Assembly: GCF_015689175.1 (NCBI RefSeq) | Contig: NZ_CP065047.1 | Coordinates: 5,146,001-5,210,000, forward strand | Length of the DNA stretch: 64,000 nt | Origin: Mycobacterium kubicae | Lineage (GTDB): Bacteria; Actinomycetota; Actinomycetes; Mycobacteriales; Mycobacteriaceae | Reading direction: 5' to 3' | Part shown: in pieces, positions 46,626-56,212 of the stretch | Layout of the letters: each line of letters begins with the position of its first letter | How positions within the stretch are numbered: the stretch's first letter is position 1 | Program-made: the position numbers and the translations under genes | Notes under the pieces: generated by a model | The model's database searches: none | What the model was told of the DNA's origin: nothing | The model's input: only the letters and a program-made list of their open reading frames with translations

Positions 46626-46948
46626 GAGCTGCGGTCAGGTCGACGCACAGTCGTGCGCCGCACCTTCGGCACCTCCCGCGGTGAGTCCCCGGCCGCCTTC
46701 TTCACCGATTGATTGACGGCTTCGATTTCGATCAGGTCGTTGGGCGAGCATTCCAAGATGTCGCACAACGCTGCCAGCACGTCCATTGAGAGCCGTTGGG
46801 GAGGCGCAGTGACCAGGCGAAACACTTGCTCTCGCGACAGGACCACGCCACGTTCGGCCAACAGCGGAACCAGATCAGTCGTCTGGTACAGCTCCCGTTG
46901 CGCCATCAGCGCCCGCAGCCGCCACTGATAACCCATCTTCTTGATCAC
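46622..46948 (-). CDS. Small XRE/Cro-type HTH regulator of module E
   Basis: This is 108 residues. MIKKMGYQWRLRALMAQREL, LVPLLAERGVVLSREQVFRL, MDVLAALCDILECSPNDLIE is the Cro/XRE fold (YxxTDLxxxLxExGxxLSxxQVxRLVT...LAALCDILxCxPxDL). GTG 46948 follows GGGGAGGATC and overlaps the integrase stop (GTGA). Intact. In such modules it may repress or direct the integrase; not shown. Confidence 0.85.
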   Translation of the reverse strand: MIKKMGYQWRLRALMAQRELYQTTDLVPLLAERGVVLSREQVFRLVTAPPQRLSMDVLAALCDILECSPNDLIEIEAVNQSVKKAAGDSPREVPKVRRTTVRRPDRSS

Positions 46949-47074
46949 GGTTGATCCTCCCCGACGGCAATGCCGCGTTTGGTGAGCGCTTCACGGAGCA
47001 AACGGTTGCGGTACTCGTCAGACGTGGCTATAGATCGACGTGGTGCTCGCATAGGAATGTCCGACTTGGTGTTG
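46945..47074 (-). pseudogene. Tyrosine integrase of module E, C-terminal tail
   Basis: The frame reads QHQVGHSYASTTSIYSHV, with the (H/K)-motif His of VGH and the nucleophile Tyr of SIYSHV. After a small indel, DEYRNRLLREALTKRGIAVG EDQP reads to the stop. It continues the middle piece at 51087-51493 (…RFVQ). Element B (47075-51086) separates the two. Confidence 0.82.
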
Positions 47075-47173
47075 AATTATCTTGAGCCGCTGGCCTATTC
47101 GGGGCTTTGACCTGCGGTGTTTCGTTGTGGACGTTGTCGTCGACGTTTGAGGTGGGGTCATGGGGGAGGCCTT

Positions 47174-47614
47174 TCAGCAGGGACCGATCGTTATCGAGCT
47201 GAGACGTTTCCGGGGGGTGCGGGTTGACGTGGTTTCGGATGCGGTGCGCTGCTGGCCGAGTGCTCGGGCGAGTTGGTCTCGGAGCGTGCGGTTCTCCTCG
47301 GCCAATTTCCGGTTGCGCTGGTTGGCGGCTTCGAGCCTGCGTAGCAGTGAGGCGTCCGAGGTTCGTTGCCGCGCGGGGACCGGTGTCGCGGGTGCTCGAC
47401 GGTGGGCAGCGCGAAGCCGTTCGATCTCAGCTCGGACGTCGGATTGCGCGTAGAGCCAGGACCGAGACACCGCCGCTGCTTGAGCCACGGCCTCGAAGGT
47501 GACCGGGCGCCCTTCGGCGTCGAGGGTCCTCAATGCCTGGATCGCCTTGGCTCGGGTGAGTTCGTGGCGTTGTCGGGCGGCGACGATGAGGTGCCGGGTG
47601 TTGTCAGCCCGCAT
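47174..47614 (-). CDS. TnpC-like small HTH/coiled-coil protein (DUF6262-like), element B
   Basis: This is 146 residues: MRADNTRHLIVAARQRHELT, an HTH (VTFEAVAQAAAVSRSWLYAQ), then a basic coiled coil (LRRLEAANQRNRKLAEENRT, LRDQLARALGQQ). Proteins of this type follow large recombinases in Tn554-like elements and influence frequency and orientation of insertion (Tn554 TnpC). Its start overlaps the end of the TnpB-like gene by 11 bp. Confidence 0.82.
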   Translation of the reverse strand: MRADNTRHLIVAARQRHELTRAKAIQALRTLDAEGRPVTFEAVAQAAAVSRSWLYAQSDVRAEIERLRAAHRRAPATPVPARQRTSDASLLRRLEAANQRNRKLAEENRTLRDQLARALGQQRTASETTSTRTPRKRLSSITIGPC

Positions 47615-49859
47615 CAGCAGAATCCAATTCCTCTGAACCGGAGTCGGTTTCGAGTGTGGTGATGATGGTGTCGAGGTTTCCCAGGACTTGTTGGTTCATC
47701 TCGACGAGGCGTAACTGACCGCGCGCCTCGGCAGCGGAGATGATCTGCAGGACTTGCTGACGGTGTTCGTGGTGTTGCGGCAGGAACTCGGGCGTAGTCA
47801 CGAACATCGGACATGTCAGACAAGCATTGGCATGCGGGCAGGTCTTTTGAACTGGCAGCCCGCAGAAGCCGTTGGGCAATGCTTGGGTCACGCGCCCGAG
47901 CCGTTGCTTGGCCCAGTTCGCTTCGGCCAGTGGGCCGTCGGGGTCGATCGCAACGGTTTGGCCCCTGGCATCGACCTTGCGGGCGGACTCCCAGTGCCGG
48001 CGGACGGTGGTGTCGTGAAGGCGGGCGTAGTGAGCTGTCATCTCACCGCTGGAGTGATCGAGTAACACCCGTACGACTTCTTGCGGCACGTCCCGGTTGA
48101 TCAACCGTGTTCCAAAGGTGTGCCGCCATTGGTGCGGAGTCAGATGCACTGGACGGCCGTGCTCGTCGCGGATCTCGCAGCGCGCCAGCCAGTCCCGTAG
48201 CTGGCCGCGGTAGGAGGGCGTAGTCAGCGGCCGGCGGCCGTCTGGGTTCATCTTCGGAGCGGCGAACAGCCAGGGGCTGCCGTTGGTCCAGCGGCGCAGG
48301 ATCCGCTGTTGTTGCTCGGCGATGGCCTGCTCGACTTCCTCGTCGATCGGGACGAGAGCTTCGCGTTTCATCTTGCCGTTGGTGTAGCGCAGATAGGGAG
48401 CTCCGTCGCCGCCACGGATGACGCAGTCGAAGGCGATCTTGGTGGCGTCACCGACGCGCAGTCCGCAGCGCATCAGGATGATCGTGAGCAGCCGACTCTC
48501 GGGGTTGTTCCATCCGTCGAGGTTCGCGGGCTGTTCGACCTGGGCCATGATGTGCTCGGCCAGCCCGCGGGGCAGGCGTTTCGCGGGTTTGGGGAAGTCG
48601 TCGGGATAGAACGCGGCACTCGCGGGCAGGTCGTGGTCCCACTCGTGGCGGCGGATCGCGTCGAGGAACGCACCGAGCGAGCTGATGTCGCGGCTGCGGG
48701 AGTGCAGTGCCCGGGGGTCGGTGGACAGGTCGGCCAGGTAGCGCTCCAATACCGCGCGGTTGATGCCGGCCAGGCTGGTGATGTCGACCGGCGGGGACGC
48801 CAAGAAGCCGGCCAAACGCGTCACCGCCTGGACGTCGATGTAGGTCTGGTTGGGGCTGCGTCCGATGCTTAACCGCCAGCGGGCGAACCGCTTGGCCAGA
48901 TCCCGCAGCCACGGTTGCGCAATGCCGTCGAAGCGCAGCCGCTTGCGGCCCTCGACGCCGAGCCGGTGCAGCTCCCACACGTCGCGCGGGAACTCGGCCT
49001 CCCACCCGCTGCCGCAGTGCAGGTCCTCCAGACAGCGATAGGCGTAACGCAGAAACGCCAGCTGTCCGTTCTGGCCGTGTTGCGCAGCGTGGTTGGCGTC
49101 GAAGAACTCGATCCAACGTGCCATCGGCCAGTCCAGCAGCGAGGCCACCCCACTGGCGGCCGTGAGTGCGATGACAGGACGCGCGACGGCAGCGGGAGTC
49201 TTGACCTGGCGTTCATCGTGCCGGCACTGCAGCGCGTACTGCATCTCCAATTTGAGCTGTCGGCGATCACCGAACGGTCGGAAGTCGAACCGGTCGTCGC
49301 CATAGGACTCGCAGAGCACGATGAACTCGTCGATGTCGGGACATCCCACCGCTGCCCATCGGGACCGATGATTGACGCAGAACGGCGACCGTCCCTGCGT
49401 CCATAGCGTGCAATAGGACAACGCGCAGACGGGATGATCGGGATCATCCACCGGAGCAACGGCAGCCAGCCATACGTCTCGGTCGGCGATGCCGGACCGT
49501 TCCCAAAACCCTTGGTGGCGTGGGCATAAACCCCGGCGAGCACCTCCGTACCGGCAGCCCTGGACGGCGCAGACCGTGAGCTCTTTGCGCCCGAGCCCTT
49601 CCGGTGCTGCAGTCGTGGCGAACACGTCGATGTCCGGGCGGCCTTCTTGCTGCCAACCGACGTAGTGGCCTTTGCAGAGCCCGCGGGTGCGCGGTTGGCG
49701 CACGCAGCCCGGCACCCGGCACGGCGCGGTGTCGAACACCAGCGCACCACGCTCGGGAACGAGGATGTCCACCCGGAACTCCGGTCGAACCGCGGCCACC
49801 AGCTTGCGCAGCAAGCCCGGAGCCGCAGCCGACGGTAGCGGCGGGACTGCCGCGGTCAC
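47604..49859 (-). CDS. TnpB-like tyrosine recombinase with zinc ribbons, element B
   Basis: This is 751 residues from a GTG at 49859 that overlaps the TnpA-like stop (GTGA). N-terminal zinc-binding repeats (CRVPGCVRQPRTRGLCKGHY, CAVQGCRYGGARRGLCPRHQ, CALSYCTLWTQGRSPFCVNH) come first. A core-binding domain and the catalytic domain follow: Arg in LMRCGLRVGDATKIAFD, Lys in YTNGKMKREALVP, HxxRH in LTPHQWRHTFGTRL, His in LLDHSSGEMT and Tyr in TAHYARLHD. A C-terminal Cys cluster (CPHANACLTCPMF) closes it. All catalytic residues are present. Confidence 0.9.
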   Translation of the reverse strand: MTAAVPPLPSAAAPGLLRKLVAAVRPEFRVDILVPERGALVFDTAPCRVPGCVRQPRTRGLCKGHYVGWQQEGRPDIDVFATTAAPEGLGRKELTVCAVQGCRYGGARRGLCPRHQGFWERSGIADRDVWLAAVAPVDDPDHPVCALSYCTLWTQGRSPFCVNHRSRWAAVGCPDIDEFIVLCESYGDDRFDFRPFGDRRQLKLEMQYALQCRHDERQVKTPAAVARPVIALTAASGVASLLDWPMARWIEFFDANHAAQHGQNGQLAFLRYAYRCLEDLHCGSGWEAEFPRDVWELHRLGVEGRKRLRFDGIAQPWLRDLAKRFARWRLSIGRSPNQTYIDVQAVTRLAGFLASPPVDITSLAGINRAVLERYLADLSTDPRALHSRSRDISSLGAFLDAIRRHEWDHDLPASAAFYPDDFPKPAKRLPRGLAEHIMAQVEQPANLDGWNNPESRLLTIILMRCGLRVGDATKIAFDCVIRGGDGAPYLRYTNGKMKREALVPIDEEVEQAIAEQQQRILRRWTNGSPWLFAAPKMNPDGRRPLTTPSYRGQLRDWLARCEIRDEHGRPVHLTPHQWRHTFGTRLINRDVPQEVVRVLLDHSSGEMTAHYARLHDTTVRRHWESARKVDARGQTVAIDPDGPLAEANWAKQRLGRVTQALPNGFCGLPVQKTCPHANACLTCPMFVTTPEFLPQHHEHRQQVLQIISAAEARGQLRLVEMNQQVLGNLDTIITTLETDSGSEELDSADAG

Positions 49860-50965
49860 CACTGCACCTCCTGCCCGGTCAGGAAGCCGGCCGCCTCCAG
49901 AGCCCGGCGGGCGTCCTCGACGGACAGATGCCCGTAAATGTCCATCGTGGTCGCGATCGAGGAGTGTCCCAGCAGCGTGCTGACGACCTCGATCGGGGTG
50001 TTCTGGCGGAGCAAACGCGTGGCGTAGGTGTGCCGATACCAGTGGGGATCGAAGTCGATGCCGGTGCTCCGGCGCAGCCGCAACACCAGGTCGTAGACCG
50101 CGGGATAGCCCCACGGGTGCCCGAACGGTTCGCCCCAGAGGTTGACGAACACGTAGTCGGAGTCCAGATCGCCGTATTCGTCGTGCAGGTAGTCGGCGTA
50201 GAGGCGGATGAGCTGCGGGCTGATCGGGATGGTGCGCGGTGTCGCCGACTTGGCGCGCGCCCTGTTGTCGTTGGATCGCGGCGCGACCGTCAACTCACCC
50301 TCGGCAGCGGCCACGTCCTCGTGACGCAGACCTAGCGCTTCACCAATCCGAATCCCTGTGTCCCACAACAACGCCCACAACAAGCGATCCCGCAGGTGGA
50401 TGCAGGCATCTAGGATCGCCTGCACCTGACCGGCGGTCAGAATGGTCGGATGCTGACGCGGGGTCCGGAGCTTGATCGTGCGCCGCCGCTCCGGCTGGCC
50501 GCTGCTCAGGTGGTAGAGGAACGGCTTCCATCCCGAGCGCCGGCGCCGACCTGGGTGCAGTTCAGTGACCAAGTCGCCGAGGTCGACTCCGTGCCGGGCG
50601 TGAAACGTGTAGAGGCCGCTGATCGCCGCCAGCTTCCGGTTGACGGTTCCCGCAGAGCAGTGATGCTCAGCCGAGGGCAACAGCACCACTGCGCCAGCCC
50701 GGCCAGCCGGCGGCAGCCGCAGCCAGGACACGAACTCCCCGAGATCCTCCAATCGGACCTCGCGCCAGTTCAGGCTGCGAGCGTCGAGGAAGACGAACCA
50801 GTCCTTCAGGTCGTGCGCATAGGCCTTGACCGTGTTCGGGGACCGCTCGATGTCGGTCAGATAGGCCAGGTAGCGCTCGATTGGCTCCACCGAGCCGCCT
50901 CCGTCGCCGAGGACCGTCCAGGATTCAAGCGACGAAGTGGGCATCAGTACCCGTTGCACAAGCAT
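49856..50965 (-). CDS. TnpA-like tyrosine recombinase, element B
   Basis: This is 369 residues from ATG 50965, with GGAGG a few bases upstream. SAM-like domain: PIERYLAYLTDIERSPNTVK, AYAHDLKDWFVFLDARSLNW. Catalytic residues: Arg in LLWDTGIRIGEALGLRHEDV, HxxRH in DPHWYRHTYATRLLRQNTPI, His in VVSTLLGHSSIATTM and Tyr in DIYGHLSVEDARR. Intact. First gene of the element B operon. Confidence 0.9.
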   Translation of the reverse strand: MLVQRVLMPTSSLESWTVLGDGGGSVEPIERYLAYLTDIERSPNTVKAYAHDLKDWFVFLDARSLNWREVRLEDLGEFVSWLRLPPAGRAGAVVLLPSAEHHCSAGTVNRKLAAISGLYTFHARHGVDLGDLVTELHPGRRRRSGWKPFLYHLSSGQPERRRTIKLRTPRQHPTILTAGQVQAILDACIHLRDRLLWALLWDTGIRIGEALGLRHEDVAAAEGELTVAPRSNDNRARAKSATPRTIPISPQLIRLYADYLHDEYGDLDSDYVFVNLWGEPFGHPWGYPAVYDLVLRLRRSTGIDFDPHWYRHTYATRLLRQNTPIEVVSTLLGHSSIATTMDIYGHLSVEDARRALEAAGFLTGQEVQW

Positions 50966-51086
50966 CAAACCTCCGTGGAATCTGCGTGATGGACCGCTGC
51001 AGATAACCACCTCCGCCACGAAGATCGCCGCCAACGCCACGTGCGTGTTGCACGTCGTGGACACCCCTGTGCGGGCTCGAGAGAAC

Positions 51087-51493
51087 TTGCACGAAGCGCT
51101 CCGGGTAATCGAATTCGGTCAGGTGTGTGACGTAGGGTCTGGCGCAGCGAATGCAGGTCCAGCTCCTGCGGCAACCCCGCGGCGTCACGCGCAGCCACAA
51201 AGGCCTCGTTCGCGGCGCGTCTGGAGAGACGGCCGCAACGTTCGGTGACCCATAACGCCGGATGCCGGCCCGCTCGAAAGCATGGACGAACCTCCTCCAG
51301 GTAGGACTCGAAAACCTGGACAATCCAGTCCATTTCCGGCACCGTCAGCACGACGCGTCGCTTCGGCGAACTACCGCGGGACGCTTTTCCGAATCGGACG
51401 AATACGCCGCCAAAACGCCCGTAGGACGGTAGCTTTGGATTCGATCTCAGATCCACCAGGTCTAGCCCCACCGCCTCTTGGCGCCGCAAGCCT
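51087..51493 (-). pseudogene. Tyrosine integrase of module E, middle part
   Basis: The frame begins at LRRQEAVGLDLVDLRSNPKL (the first catalytic Arg motif) and runs through GGVFVRFGKASRGSSPKRRV, WIVQVFESYLEEVRPCFRAG, LSRRAANEAFVAARDAAGLP, QELDLHSLR. Just after LHSLR there is a frameshift, with the H following R changed, and the sequence resumes YVTHLTEFDYPERFVQ before element B begins. So it was split by C upstream and B downstream and has also decayed. Confidence 0.82.
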
Positions 51494-51627
51494 TCTCCGG
51501 GGGTCTGCGACCTGTTGCATGACGTCGCTCGTAGTGGGTGATCTGGTGGGCGGTGCGGCGTTTCTCCGTGGGTGTGGTGCTCGTGGCTGGTAGTCGTTTC
51601 TGACTGTCGACTTGAAAGCGAGGGCCC

Positions 51628-52807
51628 ATGCGAGCGTTTCCGGTGAGTTTGCCGTCCGGGCAACGGTATTGGACGGTGCTGGATGAGGATCTGCAGGTAG
51701 TCGGCATCGCCGATGAGTATCTGCGGCATCAGCGGTTCGGCCGCGACGGCGCGGAATCCACGACGAAGGCGTATGCACACGCGATCGCGTTGTTCCTGCG
51801 CTGGTGCGCCAGGACGGGCCGGTCCTGGCAGGCCGGTGTCGAGCAGTTCGCGTTGTTCATGACGTGGCTGGCCCATGCCGGACCGCTGGCCAGCGGGCGT
51901 CGATGACGTCGCTTCGGGAGTGGTGTTGGCCGGTCCGGGGGCCGCCCCGGCGCGGGGCCCATCGCGGATCAACGGGGTGCTCACCGCGGTGCGGGGGATG
52001 GTGGTGCACGCGGTCGCGACCGGCAACGGCTCGGCGGGTTTGGTGTCGATGCTGTACGAGGTGGCCGATGACCGAGACCTGCCGGCGGAAGCCCGCAACG
52101 ACGATGGCCACCTGGCATGGCGGATGCGGGCCCGGCACCGGTTGCGGGAACCGGAAACGACGATCGATCGGGCCAGCGATGAGCAGATCGTCGCGCTGCT
52201 GCGGGCCTGCCGGTCCACGCGGGACAAGCTGATCGTGCTGCTGATGGCCAGGGGCGGGCTGCGTCGGGGCGAGGTGTGCGGGCTGCGGCGCAGTGATGTG
52301 CACCTGCTGGTGGATTCGCGCCGGTTGGGATGCGAGGTCGCTCGGGCGCATCTGCATGTGGTGCGCCGAGACGACAACCCGAACGGGGCGTGGGCCAAAT
52401 CGCGCCGACAGCGGGTGGTGCCGCTGGATTTCCTTGTCGTGCAAGCATTCGACGTCTACGAGTTCGAGCGCATGCGAGTTCCGGCCGCGGCGGGTAGTGA
52501 TTTCGTGTTCGTCAACCTGTTCCGCGGCCGCGTCGGCGCGCCGATGCGGCCCGACGCGATCGGCGAGCTGATGGCAGCGGTCTCCCGCCGGGCCGGATTG
52601 GACACCCCGGTCCGCCCGCACCAGCTGCGACACGCCTACGGCAGCAACGTCGTCGACGCCGGGGCCGGTATCGACGTGGTCGCTGATTTGCTCGGACACG
52701 CGGCTGTCTCCTCGTCCCAGATCTACCTGCATCCGGACGCATCTCGACTGCGGGCCGCGGTGGACGCGGTGCCCAGCCCCCGCGAACAGACCGGAGCGAG
52801 CCGGTGA
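51628..52807 (+). pseudogene. TnpA-like tyrosine recombinase, element C, frameshifted
   Basis: The first frame is MRAFPVSLPSGQRYWTVLDE to LFMTWLAHAGPLASG; one extra base near 51900 then shifts to GVDDVASGVVLAGPGAAPAR. Catalytic residues are all in the second frame: Arg in LMARGGLRRGEVCGLRRSDV, HxxRH in VRPHQLRHAYGSNVV, His in VVADLLGHAAVSSSQ and Tyr in SQIYLHPDASRL. The last bases overlap the TnpB-like start. A single-base correction would restore it. Confidence 0.85.
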
Positions 52808-54638
52808 CCGCCGTGACGTCGGCCAGGACGATCCCGGGCGATGAGGAATCCTGCAAGTTCGCGCATGTGTTGGACGGGGCCGCCCTGAGTGGCGCGGCCA
52901 CGCACCTGGCCAGGGCGCTGGACCAAGGACTGCTTGACGAGGCCGGATGGGATCCGGTGACCCGGGTGCTGTACTTGCCCGCGCAGCATCGGCTGCTCGG
53001 CCGGAAGGTGTGCCGGGTGGAACGATGCGTCGGAACCGTCCACAACGACGCCCCCGAGATCTGCCACCGATGTTTCACCAGGCTGACCGGCATGGGCATG
53101 AGCGTCGAGGACATCGCCGCTGCCGAAAGCCTGCCCGCCGCACCGGTTCCCGCGGAACGCTGCGCCGTCCCGCAGTGCCGGTGCACGCCGACGGTGCGGG
53201 ACGCGGTGATGTGTGAACCGCACGCCCAACAGTTCCGGGGCAGGCGCATCCCGATCTCGCTGGAACAGTTCGTGAGCGATCCGCGAGTGCGGCCAAGGCC
53301 GCCGCTGCCGGCATGCCTGGTGCCGGCGTGCACCCGCACGGCCGACGGCGCGATCGGCTACTGCACGACCCACTATCAGCGATGGAGCGTGGACCAGCAA
53401 GAGCATGCCGAACTCGATGAACAGTGGTGGCGGGTCCGGGAATCGGGCGTGGCCGAGCCGGGGCAGGTCAACCTGCGGGCGCTGCCTTCCCTGGTAGTTG
53501 TGGAAGTGCTGACGGGCTTGCAGACCCGTGTTAGGGATGGCTTGCGGCTCACCGACGTTGTGCTGCGAGCGGTCTGCGACACGCTGCGTCGCCACCAGGT
53601 CGGCTCGATCCACGACTGCGATCCGGGCCTGGCTCCCGGCAAGCGTGCACGCTCGGTGCTGGCCTCGTTCGCCCGCGACGCCCGCCGCGTGTTGGCCGAT
53701 CCGGGTGTCGAGCAGGATAAGGACCGCTGGGATCTGGCGATCTTCGGTACCCCGGCACGCTGTCGTTCACCAAGATCACCCAGCCCTGGCTGGCCGGGGC
53801 CGCGAAGCGGTGGGCTGCCGAGCAACTGCCCCAGCACCGCGGCAGCGGCGCCTCTCGCGTTCGCGGCAAGATCAACAGCATCGGGCTGCTGTCCGAGCAC
53901 TTGCATCGCCGACCCGATCACGGGCTTGACCCGACCGCGCTGGGCCGGACCGACTTGGAGGGATTCCTCAACCGGCTCGGCCATCTGGAGTTCACCGGCC
54001 AGATCGGTCGCTACCGCCGCAACATGATCTGCCGTGACATGCGGCAGGTGTTGGCCGGGATCCGATCCCTGGGGCTGACGAGAACCGGACGGCCGGCGGC
54101 CGGGTTGCCCGGCGACTGCGCCATCGAACGCGCCGACATCCCCGCCGACCCCGAACGCGGCGAGCCCGGCCGATGCCTGCCACCGGAGATCATGGCCGTC
54201 CTGTGCGCCAACCTCGACTCCCTCGAACCCGTCGAGGTCAGGGTCGCCACCCAGATCGGCATCGACACCGGCCGCCGCCCCGAGGACATCCTCAATCTGC
54301 CGCTGGATTGCCTGGCCCGCGACAAAGACGGCGGCGACGTACTGGTCTACGACAACATCAAAGCCAACCGGCTCGGCCGACGGCTGCCGATCAGCACGGC
54401 CACCGCCGCGGTGATCACCGGCCAACAACAACGAATCCGTCAACGCTTCCCCCACACCCTGGCCGCGAAGCTGAAGCTGCTGCCCACGCCCTATCGAAAT
54501 CCCGACGGGCACAAGGCAATCAGCAGAACCACCCTGCAGGCGCGCCACCGCGACTGGGTGGCCGACCTGCCGACACTGCGCACCCGCGATGGAGTCGAGT
54601 TTGACATGACCAAGATCGTGCCCTACGCCTACCGGCAC
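52804..54638 (+). pseudogene. TnpB-like recombinase of element C, N-terminal part
   Basis: The protein starts MTAVTSARTIPGDEESCKFA. Zinc-ribbon repeats are CRVERCVGTVHNDAPEICHR, CAVPQCRCTPTVRDAVMCEP and CLVPACTRTADGAIGYCTTH. A one-base frameshift near 53745 changes DLAIFG(TPARC) to GTLSFTKITQPWLAG. The catalytic part continues with Arg in QIGIDTGRRPEDILNLPLD, Lys in YDNIKANRLGRRLPI and TKIVPYAYRH, where element D begins. It resumes at 60745. Confidence 0.85.
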
Positions 54639-54718
54639 ATTGTCCCCGCTTAGTTCCCGTGTTGCGATTGGCCTGAAAGGCCCGGGCGTGCTCGGCGTTT
54701 CTGCTTTGGTGAGGCCGT

Positions 54719-56212
54719 GTGGTGTTTGTATGGTCTCCAGTCGTGATCTTGAGCTTTTTCTCGTCGCAGGGCTGGCAGTCCTGGGGTGTCGAGCACCGGC
54801 CGGTGATCCCAGAGGGGATGCCGGTGCTGATCGATGACGACTTGCTGTTCGAGGACGGCCCGGCCGTGCCGCGGCCGACGACGGTGATCAATCGGTGGTT
54901 GCGGCTGCTTCCGGCCAGCGGGGCTCCGGCGCCGAGTTCGTGGGAGAACTACGCGCGGGCGGTCAAGGAATGGACGGAATTCCTCGCCGAACACGGTGTG
55001 GGCCTGTTCGATTCGCGAGACCGGCTCAAGGCAGGGCTGAGCCGATACGCCGAGCACCGCGCCGCCGGAGCAATCCGGGCGAGATTCGCGGCGACCACGT
55101 GGGCGCAGCACATGAGCATCCTGTCGCTGTTCTACCGGTGGGCGATGGACGAGGGATACGCCGAGGCGGAGCCGTTCACCTACCGATCCGCGCGAGCGGT
55201 CTTCGCCGGCACCGGCCGCGATGTCCGGGTGAACTTGGCGGTGCGCCGCACCCCGAAACCGCATGTGACCATCAAGTATTTGGAGCCGGACTTCACCGAC
55301 CTGTTCCGGAAGGGGTTGCGCGGTTTGGCGCCGGATGGCACCCGCGACACCGGGTTCGCGGGCCGGGAGATGACCCGCAACGCCGCGATCGGGGACCTCG
55401 CGCTGGCGACCGGGTTGCGGCTGGGCGAGTTCACACATCTGCTGCCGTGGGAAATCCCGGCTCTGCCGCCGGCGCCGACGGTGATCCCGATCCCGTTTCC
55501 GGTGCCTGCGGGAATCACCAAGGGCCGCAAGTTCAGAACCACCTGGATCTCCTACGACGCCTTGGCCGGGCTGCACGACTACCTGCAGCTCGACCGCGCT
55601 GCCGTCACCGACGGATCGGCCTGGCGGCCACCACGACGCCGGGGCGAACCGCTGCAGGTCACCGAACCGGACGCCCGTGGCGGCCGGATCAACGGCGTCC
55701 GCCGGTCCTGGGAGTCGCTCACCCCGGCCGAGCGACGGCGGCTGGTGGCACCCGAGGGCGGGTCGTGCCTGCTAGCGGTGAAGGGTGATGGTGGCCCGTT
55801 CACGGCGTGGGCGACGGTGTTCGAACGCACCTCCGACCGGATCCGCGCACGGTTCGAACCACGGTTCCCGCACGTCCACCCGCACCGACTCCGCCACTCG
55901 TTCTCGATGCAGACGCTGGAATATCTGGTGACCGGCTATTACCGACAGGCAGCGAAGCTGGTATGCGACACCGACGCCGACGCAGCGCTGGTGTTCTACC
56001 TGACCAAGGCCGACCCGCTGCTGGTGCTGCGCGATTTGCTCGGGCATTCCACGGTTCTGACGACCGAGAAATACCTGAAACGTCTTGATACGACGCGGAT
56101 TTACCGGCAAGCCTACGAAACCGCCGGAGCCGCAGCGGGACTCACCGAGGATACCGCCGCACAGCGGGAAGCCGACGCCGAGTTCGACGACGACACCGAA
56201 GAGGAGCTGTGA
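54719..56212 (+). CDS. Tyrosine recombinase 1 of element D
   Basis: This is up to 497 residues. Catalytic set: Arg in LALATGLRLGEFTHLLPWEI, Lys in AGITKGRKFRTTWISY, HxxRH in VHPHRLRHSFSMQTLEYLVT, His in LLGHSTVLTTEKYLKRLD and the Tyr of EKYLKRL. The N-terminal SAM-like domain (SSWENYARAVKEWTEFLAEH) is present. Start uncertain: GTG 54719 (GTGAGG upstream) or ATG 54818 (MPVLIDDDLLFEDG). Its stop overlaps the next start. Confidence 0.88.
   Translation: MVFVWSPVVILSFFSSQGWQSWGVEHRPVIPEGMPVLIDDDLLFEDGPAVPRPTTVINRWLRLLPASGAPAPSSWENYARAVKEWTEFLAEHGVGLFDSRDRLKAGLSRYAEHRAAGAIRARFAATTWAQHMSILSLFYRWAMDEGYAEAEPFTYRSARAVFAGTGRDVRVNLAVRRTPKPHVTIKYLEPDFTDLFRKGLRGLAPDGTRDTGFAGREMTRNAAIGDLALATGLRLGEFTHLLPWEIPALPPAPTVIPIPFPVPAGITKGRKFRTTWISYDALAGLHDYLQLDRAAVTDGSAWRPPRRRGEPLQVTEPDARGGRINGVRRSWESLTPAERRRLVAPEGGSCLLAVKGDGGPFTAWATVFERTSDRIRARFEPRFPHVHPHRLRHSFSMQTLEYLVTGYYRQAAKLVCDTDADAALVFYLTKADPLLVLRDLLGHSTVLTTEKYLKRLDTTRIYRQAYETAGAAAGLTEDTAAQREADAEFDDDTEEEL

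Larger units (their letters stand above)
47075..51086 (-). mobile_element. Element B: Tn554-like TnpA-TnpB-TnpC unit inserted in the E integrase
   Basis: The ends are short inverted repeats: TATCTTGAGCCGC (from 47078) and, reverse-complemented, TCTCTCGAGCCCGC (from about 51084). The flanking codons CAA and CAC-CAA rejoin to RFVQHQVGHSY. Inside are three overlapping minus-strand genes: recombinase (about 370 aa), recombinase (about 750 aa) and a small coiled-coil HTH protein. That is the gene order and size pattern of Tn554 tnpA-tnpB-tnpC. Confidence 0.82.

Noticed and set aside
50965..52398. Long minus-strand open frame running from the E integrase fragment into element C
   Set aside because: Only the part up to 51493 is integrase; the upstream part is antisense to the TnpA-like gene of element C.
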